64,000 nucleotides of DNA from Notamacropus eugenii (GCF_028372415.1 NC_092879.1:62932238-62996237); one strand, 5' to 3'; positions 45,300 through 56,745 are shown, counted from the first letter of the stretch. A program made the numbers and translations. The notes: a model not told the origin generated them from the letters alone.

Positions 45300-47395
45300 A
45301 ATTATATGAAGGCAGAATTTATTCTGTGTTTTTCTCTGTAGCCCCGGGGCCTAGTATAGTGTTGGGCTCAGCAAAGGAGCTTAATTGGTTGTTGTCCTTC
45401 ATCTTTGAAGAGGACCAAAATGACATCACCATGATAAAGTGAAATTTCAGTGTGTCCAACTGTGGCTGATCAGACCAGTACGAGCTTGGAATGTTCTACC
45501 ATAGGTTGGGCACAGATAGTCTGTATGAATATTTGGGGTGAATATCCCAAATTTGCACATCCTGTGTTTCCTTTGTGCTGTCTCAATTCTGCTTTGCTCA
45601 AAGAGCTTAGCACCCTTTCTGATGTGGGCACACCATGCTGAGCTGTCCTGTGCCAGTGTCTCCTATGTTGCACAGTCAACTCCAAAGTTCTTGAGAGAGA
45701 CCTTGAGAGTGTCCTTGTATCACTTCTTCTGGCCACTATGTGATCACTTACCCCATGTGAATTCTTCATAAAATAGTCTTTTCTGCATGCTTACATTTTA
45801 TATTCAAACAACGTGGCCAGCCCATCCAAGTTGCGCTCTCTGAAGCATAGTTTGAACACTTGGCAGTTCAACTCGAGCAAGGACTTCAGTGTCTGGTATC
45901 TTTTCCTGCCAGGCAATCCTCAGAATCTTCCTAAGACAGTTCAAATGGAAGTGATTCAATTTCTTGGCATGGTGCTGGTAGACTGTCCATGTTTCACAAG
46001 CATATAACAATGAGGTCAGCACAATGACTCTGTAGACCTTCAGTTTGGTAGTCAGCCTAATACCTCTTCTCTCCCAAACTTTTTTCAGAGCCTCCCAAAC
46101 ATTGAGCTAGCTCTGGCAATGCATGCATCAACCTCATTGTCAGTGTGTGCATCCCTGGAAAGTACACTACCAAAGTAAGTGAACTTATCCACAGCATTCA
46201 AAACTTCTCAAATTTGTTGTAACTGATGGCTCCACATATGGATGGTGTGGTGGTGGCTGATGGAGCACCTGTATTTTCTTAGTGTTAATTATTAGGCCAA
46301 AATTAGCACAGGCAGCAGAGAATTGATCCATACTTTGTTTGCATCTCAGCTTCAGAGGCTACACTGAGTGCACAATCATCTGCAAACAGAAAATCATGCA
46401 CCAACACTGCCTCCACTTTGATCTTGGCTTGTAGCCTTTTAAAATTGAAGAACTTACCATTACATCAGTACAGTAGTTGACCTTGATGCTGTGTTCATCC
46501 TCCTTGAAAGCATTTGTCAACATGGCTGAAAATATCATGTTAAAAAGCATGGAGGCAAGCACACAGCCCTGTTTCACTCCATTGGTGACTGGGAAGACAC
46601 GAGAACATTGTCCATTATCCAGAACCCAGACAAACATGCCATCATGAAATTGACGTACAATATTGATGAACTTCTCTGGGCAACCAAATTTTGACATAAT
46701 TTTCCATAAGCCCTCACAACTAGCAGTGTCAAAGGCCTTGGTTAGATCTACAAACATGTACAGACCTCTGTTCTGCTCCCAGCATTTCTCCTGGAGTTGT
46801 CAGGCAGCAAACACCATATCAACTGTTCCTCAGCCACGCTGACTCTGAGGTATATGACCATCTTCCAGGTGAGGGATCAGCCTATTAAGGAGGACTCTAG
46901 CAAGAATTTTGCCAGCAGTGGCTAAGAGAGAGATCACCCTGTGACTGTCACTGGAGAATCTATTCCCTTTACCTTTATAGAGATGGACAATGGAGGTATC
47001 CTTGAACTCCTGGGGGATAACCTCCTCTTGCCATGTAACCTGGAAAATTTCAGTCAGCTTTTGTATGAGCAATGGTCCCCCTAACTTGTAAATCTCATCT
47101 GGAATAGAATCAGCACCAGGTGCTTTGCCACACAACAGGAACCTAATGGCCCTCAAAACCTCTTCTTCAGTTGGAAGTTCAGCTAAGGAGGGATTGACTT
47201 CAACCTGAGGTAAACGGTCAGTGTCCTCAGCATTGATTGATGATGGCCAGTTGAGAACACTATGGAAGCGTTCAGCCCATCTCTTCAGGATCATGTCCCT
47301 ATCACTAATCTATGTGACTCCATCAACACTGAGTAGTTGTAATGTACCATAGGTTTTTGGTCCATAAAAGGAGCTTAATAAATGCTTGTTGAATG
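45300..47395 (+). mobile_element. L2 3' terminus split by an RTE insertion
   Basis: Left 45300-45385 ('ggcctagtatagtgttgggc', 'aaaggagcttaat') and right 47367-47395 ('aaaggagcttaataaatgct', 'tgttgaatgaaag') together make one L2 tail, with the RTE at 45386-47366 between. Confidence 0.85.
45386..47366 (-). mobile_element. RTE-clade LINE, 5'-truncated, dead
   Basis: Flanked by perfect 13-bp TSDs 'aaaggagcttaat' (45373-45385 and 47367-47379). Minus-strand fragments keep RTE reverse-transcriptase order: KAPGADSIPDEIYK, FKDTSIVHLYKGKG and ISLLATAGKILARVLLNRLI (46830-47294); FVDLTKAFDTA, FINIVRQFHDG and NGVKQGCVLASMLFN (46359-46757); the catalytic FADD motif (complement near 46375-46390); and YACETWTVYQHHAKKLNHFH with GWAGHVV (45804-46022). 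Frameshifts and stops break the frame several times. About 1.98 kb remain of an element usually over 3 kb, so the endonuclease is absent. Its 3' end matches the RTE-tailed SINEs in this window, as expected for their mobilising partner. Confidence 0.93.
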
Positions 47396-48297
47396 AAAGT
47401 CAATTTAATTTCAAAACCCAAGCTTCAGTTCCACCCATTTCTATTAGACTTCTTCTGAGTGCCATAGCTCTGAGCAAGATTACTTTAGCATTTACGTTCT
47501 GTTCTACCCATTTGACCTGAAAATGGGTTATTTAGCATTTATTCATATTTTTATATTTTTGTCCTATTTACCCAACTCAATTTTTAGTCCCTAGAGGGCA
47601 AGAACCACAGGACCTTGTGTACATAATAAATATCTTAATAAATATTTACTGTTTTCCAGGCTGATTTAGCGCTAGTAAATAAAATAATATTGGAACACTG
47701 GCAAATTAAGTAGCTTCCCATGTACATCTTTCTCTGATGCCCCACCAGTGTATGCAGTTGACCCTAGGTTCTCAAAGACCATACCAACAGAGGGCAATTT
47801 GGGCAACCAAGTCCTTATAGTCAATGAACAAAAATTCAAAGTCAATACAGATAATTTCTGTCAAGCAATTGAGAATTTTCATCCATATCCTATCAGTGCC
47901 TTGCCACAGGACAAACTGCTAACAGCTTGTGCCATAGTTTTAGACCCAAAATGTAACCATAAACTGAACGGTCCCTAAGCATTAAGAACCTGACCAGTAA
48001 ATTAAGATCCCTGTACTAAGTTCAGGGTTTTGAGTGGACAAGATCCTTTGGGCCATTGAACTGAATAAGCCCAGCATCTGAAATAAGAGAGGCAGTAAAG
48101 AGGGGCCAGGCAGCCCTGAGAGTTGTTCATCAGTGGCCTAATTACAGAAATTGACTTTTCAATTTTCTCTTCCCTTTAATTTTCCAACTTTTGTCCATTC
48201 ATTCATTGGAGTTATTTTCCTCTATGAAAAATGACCCTCTTTATCATTACCAGAAGGAGACAGGTTCATGAGGTACTAAGCACAACAATGGCTCCAA
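47396..48297. other. Unassigned sequence
   Basis: A small ORF at 47748-47978 has no recognisable domain. No repeat identified. Confidence 0.4.
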
Positions 48298-48319
48298 AGA
48301 GGAGGAGGAGGAGGAGGAT
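48298..48319. repeat. (GAG)n short microsatellite
   Basis: 'gaggaggagg' repeated about seven times, directly 5' of the LTR. Confidence 0.9.
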
Positions 48320-48320
48320 A

Positions 48321-48718
48321 ATGATTGTAGGAAACAAAGGAAGTTTCATTTCCACAAGGTAAAAACTTCCTAAAGCGAAAGTTGACCTGTGGCCTAGCAG
48401 AGTCAGGTGAAGAAGACCAGAAACTGATGTGCAGGCCTGAGGAGTTTGAGGGAAGGCTTATCAGAAAGGAGAATCCAACTGCGTTTGTTAATAGGATTGC
48501 CGAAGGTTGTGACTCGAAAGAGAATGAACCAATTCATTCTCTGATGGGAGGATCTATCCTGCATGAACTTGATAAAAAGGGCTTCACTTCCATATCTCTC
48601 TCTCTCTCACTGCCTTTCAGAAGAAGCAGAAAGTTCACCTTGGCCAAGGTGTTCAATTCCTCTGAACTTCATTTTAATAAATTTTATTTGATATCTTTTT
48701 GGCGAGTCAAGTTTGTCA
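48321..48718 (+). mobile_element. Probable solo LTR of an endogenous retrovirus
   Basis: Starts 'tgattgtagg' and ends '..gtttgtca'. TATA-like 'gataaaaag' near 48570 is followed about 110 bp later by AATAAA (48676-48681) and a short U5-like stretch ('ttttggcgagtcaagtttg'), the expected LTR order. No TSD is certain; the start could be 48325. No internal retroviral sequence follows. Confidence 0.65.
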
Positions 48719-48723
48719 CTAGC

Positions 48724-48957
48724 GATGATGATGATAAACTGCATAGCACTTCTAGGTTTACAAAGTACTTTACAAGCGTTAACTTATTTGACCCTCTTAG
48801 TAATCCTAAGGTAGGTACTATTATTATCTCTGTTTTGTAGATGAGGGAACTGAGGCTCTAAGAAGTTAAATAACTTGCCCGGGGTTGCACAGTCAGTGCC
48901 CAAAGTAGGATTTGAATCCAGGTCATCTCGACTCCAAGTCCAGTACTCTTCTTGCCG
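48724..48957 (-). repeat. MIR/CORE-SINE, full CORE tail
   Basis: 'gatgatgatgataaactgca', 'acaaagtactttacaagcgt', 'gtaggtactattattatctc', 'aggatttgaatccaggtcat' and 'gtccagtactcttcttgcc' in antisense order. Confidence 0.88.
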
Positions 48958-50205
48958 GAGATTGTAACAGGGTACAAAATCTATTTCTGCATCTTACAGT
49001 CTCACTCTAAGATTGCAGATATTTATATGCTTTTGGGGGAGGTGTAATAGGAAGGGGGCAAGGAAGAGATTCGCGTATAGTAATCACTATTTATGGATTT
49101 ACCAAATGAATGACTTACAGAAAAGATTTTAAATAGAGATTATTTCTACATAATGGCTCACACCAGATGATTTAATCATTTTAGTGAGAGAAATAGTCAT
49201 AAAATATTAGAAGTGAAAGAGACCTGAGAGATAAAGCTACATTAGCAAACGATAAAAAAAAAAATACATTAGTGAGGTGACTTCTGCCATTGGATTTATC
49301 AGTATTTAGAGATATAACTAGCAATTTGGGCAGCCAGGGCAAACAGCACTAAATGAACTTATGCAAATACCACAAAATGGGACTGCAAATCAGCTTTGTC
49401 ATTTATGATGTGTAAATGATTCAAGAAGTTTATTAAAAACAATTTCACTTAAATGGGAAGGAGTATTGGTTAATCTAGTGGTTTCCTTGTTGCTAGAGTA
49501 TATATGTTAGATTTTTTTTCACCCTCCACATCTCAGCAACCTGAAGCAAAGCCCCTTTGCACTACCTTTGTGATGCCTCTGTTAGCGTTGTTTTTCTGGT
49601 GAACTAGATAGAGAAGCAATGTGGCCGACACAATCCATAGAATAGAAGCTAGATTTGATTACAGCCTAGATGATTTTAGAGTTTACCTATTTAGGAGTTT
49701 CCCTTCTGGTCCAGTTTCAACACTTCGCTAAAGAATAGAAAGTGACTAGCATAAATCTTGGCCAAATGGTACTAAGTCTTTAAAGCCTTACACTTGATCG
49801 ACCCGTAAATACTCCACTTGGATTGCTCCATTGATTTGACTTCACCTGTTTGAAGTAGCCCATCAGAGTGGAAAGGAGGGATCTGAAATGTTCAGAAACC
49901 TGAAATTAAAAGGAAAGTTACAATTTCAATGATTTCTAGGTTCAACACTCAGTTCATTATATAGTCAGCTCTTCAATCAGTGCCTTAAAGGCTGAAGTCT
50001 GAAACAGAAAATCTGGAAGAGAGTAGGTGATTATCTGGTGGAATGAAATTGTACAGACAACCAGTGGGAAAGAATCCCACCCACCCTCTTCTGTACATAC
50101 CACTTGGCTGGTTCAGGTCACGGCAGGGGTTTCTGACTAATAATCTGAAGTCTGTTGTTTTTCTACGGTAGTTTAAGGGATCTATATACTCTACTATGCC
50201 CCCAC
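48958..50205. other. Unassigned sequence
   Basis: About 1.25 kb with no recognised family. The A-run near 49256 is the only simple feature. Confidence 0.4.
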
Positions 50206-50207
50206 AT

Positions 50208-50780
50208 CACAGAATCATGGGATTCAGAGTTGGAAGAGACCTCAGGAGGTCATGTAGTTAAACTCATCCCTGATCAGGAATATTGTCTGTAACATTTCCA
50301 CTTAGCTTTTGACTTCCACTGAAGGAAAGTCATTGACCTCTTCAGGCCAGACAACTTTGAAATCATTTAATGATTAGAAAGTTTTTCTGAAGGTCAGACC
50401 TAAAGCTGCCTCTTTACAACTTGCACTCTATTTCAAGTGATGCCCCTCTTTAGCCAAGCAGCAAAATCCTAATCCCTCTTTCATGTGACAGTCCTTCAAG
50501 CACTTGAAGATAGCTATCCAGTGTCCCCCTAAGCTTCCTCCTCTCTGATTTAAATATCCCAAGTTTTCTCAACCCATCCTCACATTGCATGATCACCATT
50601 CTTCTCTCCATTTTGGTTGCCTTCTTCTGGATATGTTTCTGCTTATCTAAATCCTTCCTAAAATGTGGCACTTGATGTTTCTGAACAGGAGAGAGAATGG
50701 AATGAACACTTCCTTCATTCTGGGCAGCTGAACATAGTAGTATTGGTTTTGACTGCTCTGTCACACTGTTGACTCTTTGG
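50208..50780 (-). mobile_element. CR1/L3-clade LINE 3' end
   Basis: Begins 'cacagaatcatgggattcag' with 'agttggaagagacctcagga', the complement of the CR1/L3 3' UTR. The minus ORF 50450-50794 contains LRKLGIFKSERRKLRG followed by LQVLEGL, matching the conserved C-terminal reverse-transcriptase region of the clade ('LF-x-LE/S-x-RRLRGDL'). Confidence 0.8.
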
Positions 50781-50985
50781 CACCTAGGTGGCACAGTGGA
50801 TACTGGAGTCAGGGAGGCTTGAGTTCAGATGAGACTTCAGATATTAACTGTGTGACCCTGGGCAAGTCACTTAACCTCAGCTTGCTTCAGTTTCCTAAAC
50901 TGTAAAATGGGGGTTGTAACAGCAGCTACCCTGAAGTGTTGTCCTAAGGATTATATGAGTTCATATTTGTAAAGCTTCTCAAAAA
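50778..50985 (+). repeat. WSINE/MIR-type SINE with 3' tail
   Basis: 'tttggcacctaggtggcaca' head, 'gtgaccctgggcaagtcact', 'cagtttcctaaactgtaaaa', 'tttgtaaagcttctc' tail. Confidence 0.85.
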
Positions 50986-51174
50986 AAAGCTCCTAAAGCT
51001 TCCTCAAAATGGAAGTTCTGGGAGGAACTCACCAGTGAAAGAAGGGATGGTGGGGGAAGGAAGCTTTTATTAGTTTACTAAAAGCTAAAGTTTATTTCAT
51101 CTTCTCCTATTTAGCCCATTGCGTTCATTGGAGCTCATTTTGGATTCTGACTCTGTCATTTAATGTATTTATTA

Positions 51175-52290
51175 ATCCCTCTTATCTTTATGTCATTTGC
51201 AAAATTAACAAGCATGCTTCCTGTGGCATTCATTAATAAACATTGGTTTATTGTTATAAATGTTTAATAACACAAGGCAGATTCCTGGGTCCCTGTACTT
51301 GAGAACTATTGACCTATTAGTTATTCAACTAGTTGTGAATCCATCTAATTGTGCTCATACTAGCCCACTTCTCTCCATATTATCCATAGGATAACATAGG
51401 AAACTGCTCTTTCTGAGGTTTCCAGTGGTCTTTTATTTGCCTAGTCTAATGGGTTTTTCTCAGACATCATCTTCCTTAATTTCTCTGCAGAATTTGATAC
51501 TGTTGAACTTACTTTACTCTTTGGTAATCTGTCCCCGCTAGGTTTTTATTGCACTACAACCTCCTTGTTTTCCTACCGTCCTTCATACTTATCCTTCTTT
51601 AGCTTCTTTGCTATATCTTCATCTGGGTCACACCTACTAACCATGCCTCTGAGGCTCTGTTCATATATACTATTACACTTGGTAATCTCATGAGCCCCCA
51701 TAGATTCATTTATCATATTTATGCTGATGATTTCCAGATTTGCTTATTCAACCATAACTTTTCCCTTAATAAAGTCTCTTAATGTGACAGTCCTTCATCT
51801 CCACCTTATTGGACACCTTGAATTGGATTTTCTGTAGACGTCTTAAAATCAACATGTGCCAAATGAACTCATTATCTTTCTCTAAAGACCTCCTCTCTCC
51901 TTAAGTAGATGCTTAATAAATACTTGTTGAATGACTGGTTTGATTATGCTACGTGTTTTACTGAAATTTTGCTTTTTTCTATGTCTACCACATTTCCCTT
52001 ATTTACCAAACTGTTCAGAAAATGGTGCTACTCTGACAGTCTGGTTGTGTTGAAACCATGCTGGTTTTCACTGATTACTGCTTCCCTTTCTAAATGCTCA
52101 AAAACCATCCTTTTAATACTGTGTTCTCAAATTTTGTAAGGTACAGAAGAGGTATTTCCTATATTTGGCTTGGGGGCTTGAATGGAAGAAATTCCCTAAC
52201 ATAATGAGCTCTCTAAACATCACAAATACTCTACATCTTTGGGAAATAGAATGTTTTAAATTTTAATTTCCTACAGTAATCATTGACCAT
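51175..52290 (-). mobile_element. CR1/L3 antisense copy split by L2
   Basis: 51175-51424 ('atttgcaaaattaacaagca', 'ggcagattcctgggtccctg', 'gttgtgaatccatctaattg') and 51939-52290 ('ctacgtgttttactgaaatt', 'catgctggttttcactgatt', 'aaatgctcaaaaaccatcct') are consecutive parts of antisense CR1/L3 ORF2 as I know it. Best regarded with 50208-50780 as one old, rearranged insertion. Confidence 0.6.
51425..51938 (+). mobile_element. L2 LINE fragment nested in CR1/L3
   Basis: 'aatttctctgcagaatttga', 'gagcccccatagattcattt', 'atttatgctgatgatttcca', 'aaatgaactcattatctttc', then directly 'gcttaataaatacttgttga', the L2 3' end, so the middle of the 3' region is deleted. Confidence 0.8.
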
Positions 52291-53260
52291 CAATCTTTGC
52301 ACATCTTCAATCAAAATGCCATCCGAACATGTAAAATGCATAGGGTTAGGAGGAAAAAAAGTTTTTTTTTTTCCCATTTCCTATAATTCTGCTGCATTTG
52401 CTCTGGTCTTATGCAAATCAACATTATCTAGAGTCCTTCCATTTACAATTCCTAAACACAAGTGACAACTTCAATTTGATTAAAACAGGAGCATATGCAG
52501 TATTAAAGCTTCCTCTCCCCATGGCACCTCTTGCCAATTTCTTTCTGTCCATAAAATTGTGCTATTTACTATGGCATATATAAAATATTCAGTTGTCCCC
52601 ATTCGTCCTATGGCTTTTCATCTAATGTGACAAAATGGCTCATGAAAATGGGTGGAGATGGCTATTTCTTGCTGTGTGCTCCTTGCTGCTGGATTGGCAA
52701 TGGGAATGGATTAAGGTTCAGAGCTGTTCATGCAGGCCTGACGATTTCCTTTTGGATTCTTACCCCCAATAGGTGGGCCGCCAAAAGCAGGTTATGGCTC
52801 TTCACAACTCCTCCTGTCATCCGGCTCAGGGTTGGACCACTCCAGTGGAGACTGTTTAGCTTGGGGAGGGGGAGAAAAAGAGTGGTGACCTGACATTTCT
52901 AGAAGTAGAAACTAAGCTGTGTTAAGCCCACTGTGTTGGGGCAAGCTCCCTCCCATGATTCTCTGCTGCCGTTGTATTGGGGGTTCTCGGCCTTTTAACT
53001 TCTTAAGCTCTTAACTCCCAAATGAGTTGGACTATATGCAGCTCTGATCATTATGTTCTACCTGACCTGTTCTGCATTCTGTTTTGAATGGAAACTGATT
53101 ATGGATTTGAACAGAAAGTCTCTTCATTCCTAGAGTCTATTTCTTCACTATAAAACGATTCAAGGTCATTTAAAACTGCATATAAACATTTTCACTAAAG
53201 ATCACATCGACATTTACCTATGAAAGAAAGTGCTTTGTGGAATATGCTTTGTGCATACAG
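52291..53260. other. Unassigned, repeat-poor sequence
   Basis: Complex sequence. 52600-52880 keeps several CpGs ('ctgacgatttcc', 'gccgccaaaag', 'catccggctc') and carries an ORF at 52627-52893 without a known domain. A candidate conserved non-coding region. Confidence 0.35.
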
Positions 53261-53261
53261 G

Positions 53262-53487
53262 TTTGCAGAATGCTTTATATACATTACTTCTTTTCATTCT
53301 CATCCATGTCCTTGAAATACACATGCTATGATGATCTACCTACATTTTATACATGTGAGAACTGAGGCTCAGAGTAAGCTTAAGTGACTTGCTTTTGGTT
53401 CAAACAGCTAGTATCTGAGGCTGGATTCAAACCCAGGTCTACCTAACTCCAAGCTCTGGGTTCTGTCTACTACTCCATACTCCTACA
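53262..53487 (-). repeat. MIR/CORE-SINE
   Basis: 'gcagaatgctttatatacat', 'gagaactgaggctcagagta', 'caaacccaggtctacctaac' in antisense order. Confidence 0.82.
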
Positions 53488-54295
53488 GGTCCACTCAGTA
53501 GGGATTAAGATAATTTATTTTCAACAGATCCAGCCGAAATTATGCATTTATATGAGCTCATAATAGTTTTTATGGCCCTACAAGGGGGGATTTCTATCAC
53601 TGGTTACCAAAGAAACAAGAGCTCTGCTTCCCACTGGTCCTATGAATATTATGGTCCCGTTCCCCCTTTCCTTGCCTCCTGCAATCCTGGAGCCAAATGA
53701 GCTCTAGGAAGAGAGGTGGGTGTGCACTTGCACAATCATGAGTGAGAGATGTGTGCACAGGCCACCAGGGCACCATTTCACCAATCAGTACTGCAGTTCC
53801 CTCAATGCTACTTCAATGCCTACAAGAGTTACTGCCCCTGCTCTGCTTCCTAAAGTGCCACTCTGGGGAGTGTTTCCTCACCTGACAGGATCTGACCCAC
53901 TTTGTTGATTCTGGAAGGCCCCTTCTGCAATTTCCTGTGCTTCACTGAAATCACTGGGAGTCCTACATGGGCAAATCTAATTGCCAGACCCTCTGCGGCT
54001 GCCATTGGGGAGAGCTGCCACTTCTTTTTATGGGCGCAGCTCTGATTATTGAAAGTCATTATGTTCTTAATGGATGGAGAGGACCTTTGGTAAATGACAC
54101 TAATGACATCATCCATTTGCATGTGATAGGCATCACGGTATTTATAAATGCCCTGCTTGATTGTAACTGGTGATTCTTCCAGCCTTGGTCCTAGATTCGC
54201 CCTCCCTACATCTAATGACTCAGTGCCTTAGTCACAATTCTTTATTACTGACACATTTGAGTAGGTAAGGCTAAGATAGCAAATTGTAAAAGATC
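53488..54295. other. Unassigned sequence with a candidate conserved regulatory island (53960-54175)
   Basis: Within 53960-54175 lie an octamer-type POU site 'atttgcat' (54115-54122), a CRE/AP-1-like 'tgacatca' (54104-54111) and several TAAT cores in repeat-free sequence. These are short motifs that also occur by chance. No coding signal. Confidence 0.35.
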
Positions 54296-54297
54296 AT

Positions 54298-54468
54298 AGA
54301 GTATAGAATGTCAGCCTCGGGAGGAGGCATTACACCTCATCTAGGCCAAATGGACACCCAAAGAAAGGAATTGACTTCTACAGTTTGGCACAGCTAATGT
54401 GGGCAGCTGATGGAGGGCAGGGCCAGGATCAGAACCCAGGTTACCTGACTGATTTCCTCTCTGTTATG
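54298..54468 (-). repeat. MIR/CORE-SINE, diverged
   Basis: 'agaatgtcagcctcgggagg', 'ggatcagaacccaggttacc' in antisense order. Confidence 0.65.
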
Positions 54469-54514
54469 TTGCAAGTAAATGATGTCATAATATTAACGAT
54501 ATGGATTTGTCAGG

Positions 54515-54702
54515 GGACAATGTGACACAGTGGAAAAGCATGTTGAATAAGGAGTCAGAGGATCTGGGTTCAAATCTTGTCCCTGTCATTTATATTACTT
54601 GTGTGACCTTGGGCAGTTTATTTTATCTCTCTAGGGTTGTTTCCCCTCCTGTAAGAGGAAGGGGAGGGGGAGCCTTCCATTTCTAAATCTATAATTGTGT
54701 CA
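54515..54702 (+). repeat. MIR/CORE-SINE
   Basis: 'caatgtgacacagtggaaaa', 'gatctgggttcaaatcttgt', 'acttgtgtgaccttgggcag'. Confidence 0.85.
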
Positions 54703-55262
54703 TAGCATTTTATGGTTTTCAAAGCACTTTCCTCATGTAACCCTCTCCCTCTCTAACAAGAACTAATGTGCACCCAGGAGTATTCTTTGGTGTATCATAC
54801 GCACAGATTAAAGAGGGCTTGTATCTTAAAGGGCCAGTATCAATCTTTTCCCCTCCCTGGAAGAGACTGAGAAACTGTCAAAAGAGATGAGATGTGTTCA
54901 GGTCACAAGGGTGGGAAGAATACACTTGGGGTTGATTTGAGCAAAAGGCAGTAGAGATTAAGGGAATTCTAATTACCACTGTCATGTCCAGAAGAAGGGG
55001 AATAAGCCATGCGTGGTCTCCAGCAGTAGGGCTAAGGTATGTAAAGCCCACAGAATAAGCACAAAATGAGCCCTGGATTCTCTACACTTTGGCACATGGT
55101 CTGTGTTGAGTTGTCACCCCCTCCCCAAAAAAACAAAGCCCCAACTGATGGGATTCTCTGTACTAACAAGGCTGGTTCTCAGACAAGACATACACACCAA
55201 TGGGACTGTACTCAAAGTCTTCTCATCTTGCTGTTGTCTCACTGAAATTACCTTCAACACTC
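54703..55262. other. Unassigned sequence
   Basis: 54703-54735 may be a residual SINE tail. The rest is unrecognised. Confidence 0.4.
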
Positions 55263-55264
55263 AT

Positions 55265-55605
55265 TGGAGGATGATCATGGGTTCATAGGTTTAGATTTAG
55301 AAAGGACATTGAAGCTCATGTAGCCCAGCCTCCTCATTTATAGACAAGAAAACTGAAGCTAAAATCTACCACTTACTTTCTGTGTAAATTTGGGCAAGTC
55401 CCTTAATGTCTGTCCCTGGGCCTTCATTTCCTAGTTCTAGATCTATGATCTGTAAAATGAGGGAGGTAGGCTAGGTGTTGTCTAAGGTCCTGAGTCTGTG
55501 ATCCTATGATGTGAAGACTTATCCAAGGTCACACAGAAGGTAAGAGGCAGTGCCAAACTCAAAATCTCTGGATCCAGATCCCAAGGTTTTGCCATTCCCC
55601 TGCAA
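55265..55605 (-). repeat. Antisense MIR/CORE-SINE with a sense SINE nested inside
   Basis: Outer element: 55265-55370 ('gcctcctcatttatagacaa') and 55510-55605 ('ccaaggtcacacagaaggta'). Inner sense element, 55370-55510: 'tgggcaagtcccttaatgtc', 'gatctgtaaaatgagggagg', 'gtgatcctatgat'. Confidence 0.75.
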
Positions 55606-55810
55606 TCCAGGAGTGGGTAATCTGCATCCTCAAGGCCACATGTAACCTTCTGGGTCCTCAAGTGCAGCCCTTTGACTGAACCCAAACTTCACAGAACAAA
55701 TCCCCTTAATAAAAGGATTTGTTCTGTAAAACTTGGACTCAATCAAAGGGCTGTACTCAAGGATTTAGAGGGCTATCTGTGGCCTCAAGGCCACAGGTTC
55801 CCCACCCCTG
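55606..55810. mobile_element. hAT palindromic MITE, complete copy
   Basis: The two halves are near-perfect inverted repeats. Left end 'ggagtgggtaatctgcatcc' mirrors right end 'ccacaggttccccacccctg'; 'aaggccacatgt', 'gccctttgactgaacccaaa' and 'aacaaatccccttaat' have complements in the right arm ('aaggatttgttct', 'cttggactcaatcaaagggc'). The whole ~205 bp could fold as one hairpin. No ORF. Partial copies: 2636-2775 and 41030-41152. Confidence 0.85.
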
Positions 55811-56270
55811 CACACTGCACACTTTCTTGCAGTACCTAGTAGATATAGACCTATGCCCATCAGGAGAAGCATTGTGCTGACAGGTGATTTTTCAGAAATC
55901 TTGGAGAAACAATTGAACATATCCAGATTTTTGCTGGCCTTAACGTTTCTGATTTTGCTTCCCTCCCACTGATGAGTGAAGCAGGCATAGGCATTTAAAT
56001 GGCCACACTGTGACAGACTATTTCCATAGAGTACCCAACTGCCAAATGGAAACTGAAAAATCCAGTCCTCCAGGTGTTTTATTTCCATGCCACCAGACAT
56101 CTGGGCATGTGGAAATATTTGGATGATTGAAATTTTCAGTTTTCCTCTGGATGCTTGGCATCAAGTAGACATAATTTGTTGTTAGAAAAAAATACATTGT
56201 GGATAGCTCTATGAGGAAGATTCACTTTGAGGAACTGGAAGCATAGCCCTTTAGAGATTTTTCAGGCATA
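55811..56270. other. Unassigned sequence
   Basis: No recognised repeat. The minus ORF 55765-56100 overlaps the MITE and lacks a domain. Confidence 0.4.
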
Positions 56271-56271
56271 G

Positions 56272-56745
56272 ATCTTACCATGTCACTCCTTCACTCTAGA
56301 ATCTTCATTCACTTTCTAGTGTCTATAGGAAAAAATCCAAACTCTTTAGACTGGCATGTAAGATCCCCTGCAATTTGGCCCCAACCTACACTTCTGTTCA
56401 CCTGTTTCATAGTACAGCTGATCTGAACTTTTAGCTGCTCCCTGAACTGGATGTGCCCCCTACCCCATTCTGTCTCTGTGCATTCACTTATTATGTATGT
56501 CCCATGGATTACCCACAGAGTCCCACATAGCCTGTCCTCATCTCCACAGCTTTCTCTTTTCGAGGTTCAACTCAGGTACCGCCTCCTCCATGAAGCCTTC
56601 CCACGTGTTGCCCCAGTCACACTCTACCATGTAGTATATTTCTCTGTGTAAATGTCATTTCCTCCATAGAAGACTATTTTATCCTTATAGAGGGCTTGTC
56701 ATTCCTGTTTGTATCTGCAGTTCCAAGCACATAGCCTCACATGTT
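56272..56745 (+). mobile_element. L2 LINE 3' portion
   Basis: 'cttaccatgtcactccttca', 'agtgtctataggaaaaaatc', 'tgcaatttggccccaaccta', 'tcaactcaggtaccgcctcc', 'gaagccttcccacgtgttgc', then a weak terminus 'gttccaagcacatagcct'. Confidence 0.75.
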
